The notes under the pieces were generated by a model. The model was not told where the DNA came from. It did no database searches and saw only the letters and a list, made by a program, of their open reading frames with translations. Source: UBA2336 sp036787955 (GTDB lineage Bacteria > Bacteroidota > Bacteroidia > Cytophagales > Cyclobacteriaceae). Taken from it: a stretch of DNA of 64,000 bases. The position numbers and the translations under genes were made by a program. The stretch covers positions 1 to 64,000 of the forward strand of contig DAIQOI010000003.1 of NCBI GenBank assembly GCA_036787955.1, given 5' to 3'. Positions 18,178 through 27,279 of this stretch are shown in pieces; the first letter of the stretch is position 1; the number at the start of each line of letters is the position of its first letter.

Positions 18178-19767
18178 ATGCTGGAAACCGGATCCTATAA
18201 ATTCGACATCCCCCACGGTGCGCCACGTATGCGCTCCATAATCAAAGTGATTGGCGTGGGCGGAGGAGGCAGCAATGCCGTAAACCACATGTACCGTCAG
18301 GGTATTAAAGATGTGGAGTTCGTGGTGTGCAATACCGATGTGCAGGCACTCAACGCCAGCCCGGTACCCACCAAGCTGCAGATTGGAGCTGACCTGACAG
18401 AAGGACTGGGCTGCGGAGCCAATCCCAAAATCGGCAAGGGCGCTGCACTGGAGAGCAAAGAACTTATCCGCGAGTTTCTGGAAGGCACTAAAATGCTGTT
18501 TGTAACTGCCGGCATGGGCGGTGGCACCGGAACAGGCGCGGCCCCTGTTATTGCCAAAATTGCCAAAAGCATGGGCATACTTACCGTAGGCATTGTTACC
18601 ATGCCGTTCTCGTTCGAGGGCCCTAAGAAACGTGCCCAGGCCGAGCTTGGCATTAAAGCTTTGCGGCAGAGTTGCGACACCGTACTGGTTATTATCAACG
18701 ACAAGCTGCGCGAGATGTACGGCAACCTGCCCATCGGAAAAGCTTTTGCCGAAGCTGATAACGTGCTGACTACTGCAGCCAAGGGCATAGCCGAAATCAT
18801 CACGCTTACCGGCTATGTAAACGTTGACTTCCAGGATGTGCGTACCGTAATGCTCAATGCCGGCCCGGCCGTAATGGGTACTGCCGAGACACGCGGTGAG
18901 AATCGTGCCATCAAGGCAGCCAGTGGCGCACTCACATCGCCCTTGCTGGACAACTGCGATATCATGGGCGCCAGAAAAATATTGCTGTCCATTGTTTCGG
19001 GAGAAGAAGCCGAACTGCAGATGGACGAGCTCTCGCAGATAACGGAGTATATTCAGGAGCGAGCCGGACAGGAAGCTGAAGTGATATTTGGCCATGGGGT
19101 CGATCCGCAACTGGGCGATCGGCTGCGCGTAACCATAATTGCCACGGGCTTTACCCATCATACACCTGAAGAAGAACGCAGTGGCGAGCCCCAAAGCAAG
19201 GAGGAAGTGAAAAAGCACGACCTGGAGCGCAGCCAGACCTGGACCTTCGAGCCTGAGCCCACGGCTCAGATTCAGCGTGAAATTGAGCTGACAATAAAAC
19301 CTCAGCCACCTGCCGATAAGAAAACATCGGCAGGATTTGGCAGTTTGTTTGATGAGCTGGCACAACCCGAACTGGATTTTGATTCGCCCCGTCAGGATAT
19401 AAAAGGCACAGATGACCTGACGGGCGAAGAAGGATTGTTTGGCGAAGATGAAGAATTAGATGAAATGCCGGCAGAAAAAACTATGAAACGGGTAGATGAA
19501 AAAAACAGTGCAGCCGGTATGGAAAGCTTGCGTGAGCGGCTGAAACAACAGGCCGAACAGCGCAGAAAGCAGTTTAGCTCGAAAAGCAAGCAGGAGATGA
19601 CGCGTGAGGACTTTATGGAAAAATGGTCGGTTCCGTCTTACATCCGAAAGGGCATGAAGATGGATAACGTGCCTCACTCGTCCGAGCCGTTTGTTTCAAA
19701 ATACAACCTGAATGACGATAATTCCCTGTTGGGAAACAATAAGTTTCTGCACGATAACGTAGATTAA
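18178..19767 (+). CDS. ftsZ: cell division protein FtsZ
   Basis: 529 residues. The tubulin-fold GTPase occupies about 1-335, with GVGGGGSNAVN near the N-terminus and the GTP signature GGGTGTG (114-120). A long acidic, low-complexity linker follows (about 335-480), then a conserved tail containing WSVPSYIRK, the likely binding peptide for FtsA and other partners. It exceeds the E. coli protein (383) almost entirely by the linker, which is common in Bacteroidota. Last gene of the dcw operon, followed by a hairpin terminator. Confidence 0.97.
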   Translation: MLETGSYKFDIPHGAPRMRSIIKVIGVGGGGSNAVNHMYRQGIKDVEFVVCNTDVQALNASPVPTKLQIGADLTEGLGCGANPKIGKGAALESKELIREFLEGTKMLFVTAGMGGGTGTGAAPVIAKIAKSMGILTVGIVTMPFSFEGPKKRAQAELGIKALRQSCDTVLVIINDKLREMYGNLPIGKAFAEADNVLTTAAKGIAEIITLTGYVNVDFQDVRTVMLNAGPAVMGTAETRGENRAIKAASGALTSPLLDNCDIMGARKILLSIVSGEEAELQMDELSQITEYIQERAGQEAEVIFGHGVDPQLGDRLRVTIIATGFTHHTPEEERSGEPQSKEEVKKHDLERSQTWTFEPEPTAQIQREIELTIKPQPPADKKTSAGFGSLFDELAQPELDFDSPRQDIKGTDDLTGEEGLFGEDEELDEMPAEKTMKRVDEKNSAAGMESLRERLKQQAEQRRKQFSSKSKQEMTREDFMEKWSVPSYIRKGMKMDNVPHSSEPFVSKYNLNDDNSLLGNNKFLHDNVD

Positions 19768-19881
19768 CCATACAGGGTGAGTATGTTCCGGTTTCAAAGA
19801 GTTCAAAGGTATGGCATTTCCGGTGCGACTGGTTTTACTCCATTCGTAGTGGTTGTTGGTTGTAAATATTTTTTGCCGGCA

Positions 19882-19928
19882 CCGGAATGCCGCTTTATCA
19901 CGGAGGGCTGAACGCTTCCGGATTTTTT
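19882..19928 (+). terminator. weak candidate terminator after ftsZ
   Basis: CCGGAA (19882-19887) pairs with TTCCGG (19916-19921), immediately followed by ATTTTTTT. The loop is 28 bases and the stem only six, so it is at best a backup for the stronger hairpin at 19941. Confidence 0.25.
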
Positions 19929-19940
19929 TACCTTTGAAAG

Positions 19941-19970
19941 CCCCGGCAGTCGGCCGGGGTTTTTATTTTA
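19941..19970 (+). terminator. rho-independent terminator of the dcw operon
   Basis: Stem CCCCGGC (19941-19947) with GCCGGGG (19953-19959), five-base loop, then TTTTTATTTTAT. Lies between ftsZ and the convergent DUF5916 gene. Confidence 0.88.
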
Positions 19971-19993
19971 TACAAACAAAATGCAGGCAAGGC

Positions 19994-22216
19994 TTAAATG
20001 TTCAGCCAGTAGGTAAGCTTAAATACAAATGCCCTGAGTTTGGGTTGGCCGCGGGTGATGAGTAGGGTGTCTTCGGAATAGGTTTCAGTAGCATAGTTGT
20101 CGGTGTACACCAGAAACAAGTCGGATACGGGAGCGAAGCGCCACTGCAAACGCGAATTGATATTGATGTTGTTAATCTGATTGTTGTATTGTACAAAGGT
20201 AGTCCAAAACAGATCGCGGGTAAGTGTAACGTCAATACGCGGGCTTATCAACATCAGGTCGGCATCGCGATAAGGATCGGGAAGGCGTATACGGTTAAAG
20301 GCAAAGTCAACCGAAAATGAACCATATGGCTGAAACCGGTAGCCTATCTGGCCTTCGGCGCTGCTGCGTTCACCATTAAAATAGCCGCCCGTTCTCATGC
20401 GCAATTGATAGAACAACAACTTTCTCGCATCAGAAAGATATTCGATCGAGGCAACATAGTTATAATAGTCTGTTCCGGCACTTAACTGCGGCCCCCGGGT
20501 TTCTGTGGGATCATACGAGCTGAACAGGTATATGTAATCTCTTCGCAACCTGAAATTGAGCCGTGAAGTGTTCTTCCACCGCACCCGGTACAACAGGTTT
20601 ACGTCCCAGTCCATCAGGCCATATGTTTGATTGCCCAGAATGTCATAATCGAAGCCGGGACCGTGCGACTGAATTTTTCCCGCGGGATAAAAGTTGTAAA
20701 ATACTGTACCGGCAACTTGCTGTATATCTCTCCGCCTCACAAAACCAACCTCTGGCCGGTAGTTTTTTCCCACACTTCTTGCAAACATATCTACCTGCCA
20801 GTTATAGGTATTGTAATTGATGAATGCGCCCGTTGCAAAAGATGAATCGGGATTAGCAGGCCGGAAGGAATGATGATAAAACACCTTGCCATTCCATTTA
20901 TTGTCGGCTGTGGCAAGGTTAAAATCAAATCCCGCAACGCGGTTGTAGTTATCCGGGCGGATGGTCCAATCACCACCAAGCGAGTCCTGAAATGCCTGCT
21001 TGTTTATAAAAATAAAGCCGATGTTGGAGCGGCTCCAGATTTTTTGCTGAAGCGTGGCAACAGAATAATTGACAGATGGAAGGCCGATAGATTTTTCTTG
21101 TGCTGCCTGCACCGAAAGCATGCCTAGCCGCAGGTTGTTATTAAGTTTTCCGCTCAGGCGAGCTCCGAAATACAATTGGTTTTGCAGATTTTGGCCGGTG
21201 GCCGTATCAACGGCTATGCCGATTCTCCTGGAAAAAAAAGGGCGCGTGCCATCTACCCCAAATCCTGCAAACAGGTCGGCATTTTCCAGAAAGAACTGTC
21301 TTCTTTCAGGAAAAAAAATTTCAAAGCGGTCGAGGTTCGTAACCTGCTGGTCAACTTCAACCTGAGAAAAATCAGGATTAACCGTTAAGTCCAGGTTGAG
21401 CGCGGGGCTAATGGCTACCTTGGCATCTCCTCCAAACTGAAAGTCGTGTTTGGTAGGTGTGCCTGCCAGAAAATTTTTACTGCGCAAATCAGCAACATAG
21501 GGAATTAGGGAGACATTAGCACCTGGCTTTTTTAACGGTTGTTCCCACTTCAGCTCACGGCAAAATGCGAGATTTACAATATCGAAGTTACGTGGTATAG
21601 GGGCCCAAGTCGAGCGTTCGGCATAGTGGCTGTCAATGCGGTAAAAGTTTACATACCAGCTGGTTTCACCATCTTTGAAGCGGATGCTTTTAAAAGGTAT
21701 GGCCACTTCAGCCGTCCAGTAGCCGTCAAACTGCCTAGCTGCCGAGTACCATTTGTTATCCCAGGTCAGGGTAAAATCTCCGCTGCTGCTGCCGCCATTG
21801 GCAATAAGTCCTTCGCGCTGAACACCATAAGGATTCACACCAAACATAAATGCGTTGGTGCGATCGCGGAACGTATCGAACACAAACGATATGCCGTCGT
21901 TGGCCTCACCGCGGAAATCTCTGCGCAGCGATGGTGTAACATAGGATCGCAGACCCATGTTGTACATCTTTGCAAACAGGTAAATGTTCTGGTCGTCATA
22001 CAGCACCCGCACTTCCGTTTGTGCGTTGGCGTATGAAGTGTCGAACGGAAAGTATTGCCTGAATTTTGTGGCAACCTCTGCCGCTGCCCATTCAGGTTCG
22101 TTCATCTCTCCGTCCAATACTATGGGGCCGGTAATTTTGCGGGCAGAGAGTGACTGGGTGTAACCAACTGTAGTCAGACAAAAAAATAATAATAAAGCTA
22201 CTGGCCTGTACAGCAT
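19994..22216 (-). CDS. DUF5916 outer-membrane protein with N-terminal CBM9-like domain
   Basis: 740 residues with a signal peptide (about 1-20, ending in GYTQS). Residues 25-215 form the CBM9-like beta-sandwich typical of this family (PIVLDGEMNEPEWAAA), and the remaining 500 residues are rich in alternating aromatic beta-strands like an outer-membrane barrel, ending in KLTYWLNI. These proteins are frequent in Bacteroidota; their substrate is unknown and no SusC/SusD pair is adjacent. It converges on ftsZ and is followed upstream, on the same strand, by the trmN6-type gene 61 bases away. Confidence 0.8.
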   Translation of the reverse strand: MLYRPVALLLFFCLTTVGYTQSLSARKITGPIVLDGEMNEPEWAAAEVATKFRQYFPFDTSYANAQTEVRVLYDDQNIYLFAKMYNMGLRSYVTPSLRRDFRGEANDGISFVFDTFRDRTNAFMFGVNPYGVQREGLIANGGSSSGDFTLTWDNKWYSAARQFDGYWTAEVAIPFKSIRFKDGETSWYVNFYRIDSHYAERSTWAPIPRNFDIVNLAFCRELKWEQPLKKPGANVSLIPYVADLRSKNFLAGTPTKHDFQFGGDAKVAISPALNLDLTVNPDFSQVEVDQQVTNLDRFEIFFPERRQFFLENADLFAGFGVDGTRPFFSRRIGIAVDTATGQNLQNQLYFGARLSGKLNNNLRLGMLSVQAAQEKSIGLPSVNYSVATLQQKIWSRSNIGFIFINKQAFQDSLGGDWTIRPDNYNRVAGFDFNLATADNKWNGKVFYHHSFRPANPDSSFATGAFINYNTYNWQVDMFARSVGKNYRPEVGFVRRRDIQQVAGTVFYNFYPAGKIQSHGPGFDYDILGNQTYGLMDWDVNLLYRVRWKNTSRLNFRLRRDYIYLFSSYDPTETRGPQLSAGTDYYNYVASIEYLSDARKLLFYQLRMRTGGYFNGERSSAEGQIGYRFQPYGSFSVDFAFNRIRLPDPYRDADLMLISPRIDVTLTRDLFWTTFVQYNNQINNININSRLQWRFAPVSDLFLVYTDNYATETYSEDTLLITRGQPKLRAFVFKLTYWLNI

Positions 22217-22277
22217 ATTTAAGATAAGGGCACTAACGCAAAAATTGTCGCAAAGTTGGCATTTTAATGAAAGTGTG

Positions 22278-22985
22278 TTAGCCGTTTAAATAAAATTCAC
22301 TTACCAGGTTCCGGTACGCGTCTGTCCACTGCAGTCCGTTTTCGTAAAGAATTAATTCATACTTTATTTCGGGCTGTTGGAACCTGGAAAACTCCATCAG
22401 CCAACGAAGTGCCGGCTTATTTTTCCGCGTTTTAAATACAGTGGTACGCACCGGGTGCAACCCCAGCACATATGCCTTGTTTCGCACCTCTAGCCCGGCA
22501 GCGGGTGGAAGGATAAGCGCCAGCCGGCCTTTGGCCGTAAGCCATCGGTGCGAAAAAGAAAGCAGTTCCTGGTGTGGCAGACTATCCGTGTGCCGTACCA
22601 TATTCCGCTTTGGGTCTGGTGACTTAAGTGCACGGTTAAAGTAAGGCGGATTGCTGACAATCAGATCGTACGGATGCGGGGGCATGAAATGCTGAAGATC
22701 AACTGCGTGAAGAGCAAGGTTTTTAGCCCAAGGGGAGGCCATGAAATTGGCTGCCGCATCGGCTGCGGCATCCTTATCCATCTCTACCGCATCAATGCGG
22801 GCCCTGCCATGGGTGCGCTGTGCCAGCATCAATGCAATCAGCCCGGTGCCTGTTCCAACATCAAGAATGGTTGATGCCCCGTTTGTATGGGCCCATGCAC
22901 CTAGCAACACACCATCCGTTCCCACTTTCATGGCACTATGGCTGTGCCGCACACTAAACTGCCTGAAGTGGAATACATCATTCAT
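22278..22985 (-). CDS. tRNA1(Val) (adenine(37)-N6)-methyltransferase (TrmN6/YfiC type)
   Basis: 235 residues from the ATG at 22985. A start at 23021 would place the first codon six bases from the divergent fhs start and add 12 non-family residues, so the shorter form is preferred. Class I SAM methyltransferase: motif I LDVGTGTGLIAL (41-52), acidic loop VEMD (67-70) and the N6-adenine signature NPPY (112-115) inside IVSNPPYFNRAL. The RHSHSAMKVGTDGVLLGAW start is typical of YfiC, which methylates A37 of tRNA1-Val in E. coli. RNA-target assignment is by homology only. Confidence 0.85.
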   Translation of the reverse strand: MNDVFHFRQFSVRHSHSAMKVGTDGVLLGAWAHTNGASTILDVGTGTGLIALMLAQRTHGRARIDAVEMDKDAAADAAANFMASPWAKNLALHAVDLQHFMPPHPYDLIVSNPPYFNRALKSPDPKRNMVRHTDSLPHQELLSFSHRWLTAKGRLALILPPAAGLEVRNKAYVLGLHPVRTTVFKTRKNKPALRWLMEFSRFQQPEIKYELILYENGLQWTDAYRNLVSEFYLNG

Positions 22986-23002
22986 GCACAGCAAAATTAC
23001 TT

Positions 23003-23010
23003 TAACTTTA
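23003..23010 (+). promoter_or_regulatory. candidate -7 element for fhs
   Basis: TAACTTTA fits TAnnTTTG at all but the last base and lies 17 bases before the fhs ATG. No good -33 TTTG is seen 19-21 bases upstream, so support is modest. Confidence 0.35.
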
Positions 23011-23026
23011 GCGCAAACCACGAACT

Positions 23027-24703
23027 ATGGCTTTTCCGTCAGACTTAGAGATTGCCCAATCGGCTACACTCAAACCCATTAAGGAAATTGCTAAACGCCT
23101 GAATATTGCTGAGGAGGAACTGGAATTGTTTGGCAATTACAAGGCCAAACTGCCGCTGCACTTGTTCAATGAGGAACGCTTCCGCAAAAGCAAGCTCATA
23201 CTCGTTACAGCCATGACACCCACGCCGGCAGGCGAGGGAAAGACCACTACTTCAATAGGTTTGTGCGAAGGCATGAACCGAATTGGGAAAAATACGGTGG
23301 TTGTTTTGCGCGAGCCATCGCTGGGACCGGTATTTGGCATGAAGGGCGGAGCGGCCGGTGGCGGCTACTCGCAGGTGGTGCCAATGGAAGATATTAACCT
23401 GCACTTTACCGGTGACTTTGCCGCAGTGGAAAAAGCTAACAACCTGCTCGCTGCATTAATTGACAACGACATCCAGAAACCCGATGGTGGTCTGCGTATA
23501 GACCCGCGCACCGTGGAGTGGAAGCGCGTGATGGACATGAATGATCGTGCCTTGCGCCACATCATCACCGGACTGGGCGGTAAAAGCGGAGGCATGATGC
23601 GCGAAACAGGCTTTAATATCACTGCCGCATCCGAAATCATGGCCATCCTGTGCCTGGCCAGAAACATGGATGAACTGAAGCAGAAAATAGGGAACATCTA
23701 CATAGGCGATACCTATGCCCAGAAAGCCGTATTTGCCCGCGACCTGAACGCACAGGGTGCCGTGGCATTGTTGCTCAAGGACGCTATCAAACCCAACCTC
23801 GTTCAGACACTTGAGGGCAACCCGGCCATCATTCATGGCGGTCCGTTCGGCAACATTGCACAGGGCGCCAATTCCATTATTGCCACGCGCATGGGCATGA
23901 GCCTGGCAGATTATGTGATTACTGAAGCGGGGTTTGGTTCGGACCTGGGTGCGGAAAAATTCATTGATATTGTGTGCGGCTACGGTGGCTTTTCGCCCCA
24001 TGCCATGGTGGTGGTAGCTACGGTGCGCGCTCTCAAATATCATGGAGGGAAGCCGCGCGAGGAGCTGAGCAAGCCTGACCTGAAAGCGCTGGAAGCCGGC
24101 TTTGCCAACCTGGAGAAGCACATCGAAAACACAAAGATATTTGGCATACCCGCTGTTGTATCGCTGAACAAATTTGCTACCGACACAGACGAAGAACTGA
24201 AGTGGGTTATCAATAAGTGCCAATCACTGGGTGTGGACATCGCCCTGGCGGAAGGGTGGGAGAAAGGCGGCAAGGGCATGACCGATCTGGCACAAAAAGT
24301 CGCAGCGACTGCCGATGCTTTCCACGGTAAGTACTGGCCGGTGTACGACTGGAAAGATTCGGTAGAAGAAAAAATCCGGACGGTGGCGGTGAAGATTTAT
24401 GGCGCACGCGATGTGGAGTTTCTGCCCAGGGCCCGTCAGAATATGAAAAAGATCGATCGGATCGGACTTAATGGAGTGCCGGTGTGCATCGCCAAAACAC
24501 AAAACAGCTTGTCGGACGATGCACGCAGGCTTGGCCGGCCCAAGGATTTTACCATCACCGTTCGCGAAATAGAAGTGGCGGCAGGTGCTGGTTTTGTCAT
24601 CCCCATAACAGGCGACATTCTGCGTATGCCCGGCCTGCCCAACGTGCCGGCAGCGCTGGGCATGGATATTGACAATGACGGGCGGATCAGTGGGTTGTCG
24701 TGA
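23027..24703 (+). CDS. fhs: formate--tetrahydrofolate ligase
   Basis: 558 residues, the usual length. Fhs makes 10-formyl-tetrahydrofolate from formate, ATP and THF in one-carbon metabolism. The nucleotide-binding loop is PTPAGEGKTTTSIG (66-79), followed by REPSLGPVFGMKGGAAGGG and later TEAGFGSDLGAEKF, all diagnostic. It stands alone as a transcription unit divergent from the trmN6-type gene. The next gene, fdhD, serves formate dehydrogenases, but 433 bases separate them. Confidence 0.97.
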   Translation: MAFPSDLEIAQSATLKPIKEIAKRLNIAEEELELFGNYKAKLPLHLFNEERFRKSKLILVTAMTPTPAGEGKTTTSIGLCEGMNRIGKNTVVVLREPSLGPVFGMKGGAAGGGYSQVVPMEDINLHFTGDFAAVEKANNLLAALIDNDIQKPDGGLRIDPRTVEWKRVMDMNDRALRHIITGLGGKSGGMMRETGFNITAASEIMAILCLARNMDELKQKIGNIYIGDTYAQKAVFARDLNAQGAVALLLKDAIKPNLVQTLEGNPAIIHGGPFGNIAQGANSIIATRMGMSLADYVITEAGFGSDLGAEKFIDIVCGYGGFSPHAMVVVATVRALKYHGGKPREELSKPDLKALEAGFANLEKHIENTKIFGIPAVVSLNKFATDTDEELKWVINKCQSLGVDIALAEGWEKGGKGMTDLAQKVAATADAFHGKYWPVYDWKDSVEEKIRTVAVKIYGARDVEFLPRARQNMKKIDRIGLNGVPVCIAKTQNSLSDDARRLGRPKDFTITVREIEVAAGAGFVIPITGDILRMPGLPNVPAALGMDIDNDGRISGLS

Positions 24704-25136
24704 ATGAACCTTGTGACAAACCATTCCGCGGTGCTGCTAATCCTGCGTTAACCACTGCAGGCCTGCAAGAATTTGATCGAAATAAAACTTCGCTACTTAC
24801 AAAGCAAGGCGAAACTGTACCGCGCTTTGGTTGGTGGATGGAATTGATTACTATGTGAAAACTTTTTTTATCAGAGCACGGCTTATTTCGCTTACTTTTT
24901 TCAGTCGCTTTAAAACCAATTACTTCAACCGTTTGATTTTTTGTTGCCGGGTACCCGACCTCCACAGCAGGGCACTCGGTTTCTATTTACACCAGAGATT
25001 CCAGGCCTGCAGGTTTTGCAAAAACTTTTGAGCAACTCAGCCTCTGGTATGGTTTTTTGTACCTTCAGCCGCTTGTTTCTTTCAAAGTTAAATGTTTTTT
25101 GCACCTTGTTCGGGAAGTAGGCTAACTTTAGGATGC
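24704..25136. other. 433-base intergenic region, no gene seen
   Basis: Between fhs and fdhD. Both strands have short open frames only, with compositions unlike the neighbours. Visible features are short palindromes (GCAGGCCTGC near 24756, CGGGTACCCG near 24947) and, at the right end, a candidate fdhD promoter. ACCAGAG (24991-24997) and CTCTGGT (25042-25048) could pair, but with a 44-base loop. No terminator is obvious after fhs. Confidence 0.5.
25099..25130 (+). promoter_or_regulatory. candidate fdhD promoter
   Basis: TTG at 25099-25101 and TAACTTTA at 25123-25130 (last base off the TAnnTTTG consensus), 21 bases apart. It would place transcription at or just before the ATG at 25137, meaning a very short leader or a leaderless message. 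It argues against the in-frame upstream start at 25092. Confidence 0.35.
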
Positions 25137-25973
25137 ATGGACCCGGTACGTGGCATTTCATTAAAGCAGATAACCGTTCAGGGCACAGCGGAAAAATCGG
25201 ACCTGTTGGCCGTTGAAGAGCCCCTGGAAATACGGCTGGGATATGGGCCACCCAATCTGCGCGACCAGCGCAGCATTTCCGTAACCATGCGTACCCCCGG
25301 ACATGATTTTGAGCTGGCGCTCGGGTTTTTATTCACGGAGGGAATAGTCCATTCAATAGATGACGTGATGCAGGTGGTGTACTGCCGCGATGCCGGACGG
25401 CAACAGCAGGATAACGTAGTGCGCGTGGAACTGCAGCCGCACATCGTGCCCAACTGGCATGAACTGCAACGCAACTTCTACACAACTTCCAGCTGCGGTG
25501 TGTGTGGCAAGACATCGATCGAAGCCGTTCATCGGCAATGCACTGTACTTCCTGATTTTTTTACAATTTCTTCCGGCCTCATTCATCAGCTACCTCAGGT
25601 TATGCGTGCTTCCCAACCGGTATTTACGCATACCGGTGGCTTGCATGCATCGGCCTTGTTTACCAAAGAAGGCGAATTGAAAGTGCTGCGCGAAGATGTG
25701 GGCCGTCACAATGCACTTGATAAAGTGATTGGTGCCACATTTATGCAACGCCTGATACCCTTACACAACCACCTGTTATTGGTAAGCGGTCGTGCCGGTT
25801 TTGAACTGGTACAGAAAGCAGTCATGGCAGGCATTTCTGTAATGGCGGCAGTGGGAGCGCCTTCCAGTCTTGCGGTTGAGCTGGCCCGTCAATGCAATAT
25901 GACGCTGGTAGGTTTTGTACGTGAAAATAAATTCAATGTGTACACTGGCGCTCACCGGATTAGTATAGCATGA
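25137..25973 (+). CDS. fdhD: formate dehydrogenase accessory sulfurtransferase FdhD
   Basis: 278 residues from the ATG at 25137. FdhD passes sulfur from the IscS desulfurase to the molybdenum cofactor of formate dehydrogenases, which need the sulfido ligand. The conserved Cys pair is C120/C123 in SSCGVCGK; also seen are FTHTGGLHASAL, EDVGRHNALDKVIG and LVSGRAGFELVQKA. No formate dehydrogenase is in this window, so its client lies elsewhere or is another Mo/W-bis-PGD enzyme. An in-frame start at 25092 was rejected because it adds residues without family similarity and lies upstream of the likely promoter. Overlaps the permease gene by four bases. Confidence 0.93.
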   Translation: MDPVRGISLKQITVQGTAEKSDLLAVEEPLEIRLGYGPPNLRDQRSISVTMRTPGHDFELALGFLFTEGIVHSIDDVMQVVYCRDAGRQQQDNVVRVELQPHIVPNWHELQRNFYTTSSCGVCGKTSIEAVHRQCTVLPDFFTISSGLIHQLPQVMRASQPVFTHTGGLHASALFTKEGELKVLREDVGRHNALDKVIGATFMQRLIPLHNHLLLVSGRAGFELVQKAVMAGISVMAAVGAPSSLAVELARQCNMTLVGFVRENKFNVYTGAHRISIA

Positions 25974-27256
25974 GTCAGAAAAAAATAGGATTGTTTACCA
26001 GCACGGCCCTTGTTATGGGCAACATGATCGCCAGCGGGTTGTTTATGTTGCCGGCCTCGCTTGGTGTTTTTGGGGGTATCAGCCTGATAGGCTGGTTTAT
26101 TTCGGGTGCGGGCGCCATGTGCCTGGCCATGGTGTTTGGCTGGCTCAGCCGCCAGTTCCCCGAGGCAACAGGCGGGCCCTATGCCTATGCACGCGAAGGC
26201 CTGGGGCCCTTTGCAGCTTTTCTCGTGGCATGGGGTTACTGGATTTCGTGCTGGAGTACCAATGCTGCAATTGCCGTGGCATTTGTCAGTTATCTTTCCG
26301 CTTTTATACCTGCGTTAAACCACAATCCTTTGCTGGCTGTTTCTACCGGTTTATCTGCAATCTGGTTGTTAACCTGGATTAATGCACGGGGCATTCGCCA
26401 GGCCGGAACCGTACAGGTTGTTACCACCGTGTTAAAGATTGTTCCGCTGCTGGTTGTAACGGTTGCCGGACTACTATATTTCAACACCGACCACTTTGTG
26501 CCGTTCAACGTCAGCAACCAGTCCGACTGGTCGGCAGTGGCGCAGGCAACCACCCTTACGTTGTTTGCTTTTCTCGGACTGGAAAGTGCCACCATTCCGT
26601 CGGCCCATGTACGCGACCCCCAACGCACCATTCCGCGGGCTACCCTCATTGGCACCGCGCTTACCACGGTTCTCTATGCCATAAGTACTGTGGCGGTAAT
26701 GGGTTTAATACCCCCCGACAGCCTGCACAACTCAGCAGCACCGTTTGCCGATGCGGCTGCCAAAGTATTCGGTGAAAAAGGTAAATACCTGGTGGCTGCA
26801 GGAGCAGTTATTTCCACCTTTGGCGCACTGAACGGCTGGATCCTTATCCAGGCGCAGATGCCTTATGCTGCAGCACGCGACCATCTTTTTCCTGCATTTT
26901 TTGCGAAGGTCAATAAAAAGAGTATGCCCGTGCCCGGTCTTATCTTTTCCGGCTTGCTGGTATCGGTGATGATGAGCATGAATTTCAGCCGGAGCCTGGC
27001 CGACACCTATACCTTTATCGTATTGCTAAGTACACTGAATACTTTATTTGCCTTTTTGCTTTCGGTTACCACGTTTCTCATTAAACAAAATGCACTGGCA
27101 ACCGGTAAATCTTTACTGAAGATTTTCGTGGCTGTCGTTGCCTTCGTTTATTCCATGTGGGCGGTGGCAGGTTCGGGTATGGAAACGGTGTATTATGGAT
27201 TCATCTTACTCATGGCTGGATTGCCTTTCTACGTATGGATGAGAAAAATTCACTGA
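25970..27256 (+). CDS. APC-superfamily amino acid permease
   Basis: 428 residues with about 12 membrane segments. The N-terminus has the APC first-helix pattern TALVMGNMIASGLFMLPASL (unwound GxxIxxG-like site for substrate), followed by TGGPYAYAREGLGPFAAF. It most resembles the basic amino acid/polyamine antiporter and YjeH-type exporters, but the substrate cannot be assigned. Translation is coupled to fdhD by a four-base overlap, which is hard to explain functionally. Confidence 0.85.
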   Translation: MSQKKIGLFTSTALVMGNMIASGLFMLPASLGVFGGISLIGWFISGAGAMCLAMVFGWLSRQFPEATGGPYAYAREGLGPFAAFLVAWGYWISCWSTNAAIAVAFVSYLSAFIPALNHNPLLAVSTGLSAIWLLTWINARGIRQAGTVQVVTTVLKIVPLLVVTVAGLLYFNTDHFVPFNVSNQSDWSAVAQATTLTLFAFLGLESATIPSAHVRDPQRTIPRATLIGTALTTVLYAISTVAVMGLIPPDSLHNSAAPFADAAAKVFGEKGKYLVAAGAVISTFGALNGWILIQAQMPYAAARDHLFPAFFAKVNKKSMPVPGLIFSGLLVSVMMSMNFSRSLADTYTFIVLLSTLNTLFAFLLSVTTFLIKQNALATGKSLLKIFVAVVAFVYSMWAVAGSGMETVYYGFILLMAGLPFYVWMRKIH

Positions 27257-27279
27257 TTAAAAATTATAAACACAACAGG

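Noticed and set aside
18163..19365. 400-codon minus-strand open frame opposite ftsZ
   Set aside because: Fully antisense to a well-conserved ftsZ coding region, Gly/His/Ala-rich without any family resemblance.
24687..24965. 92-codon minus-strand open frame between fhs and fdhD
   Set aside because: Partly antisense to the fhs end, no homology-like pattern and no regulatory signals.
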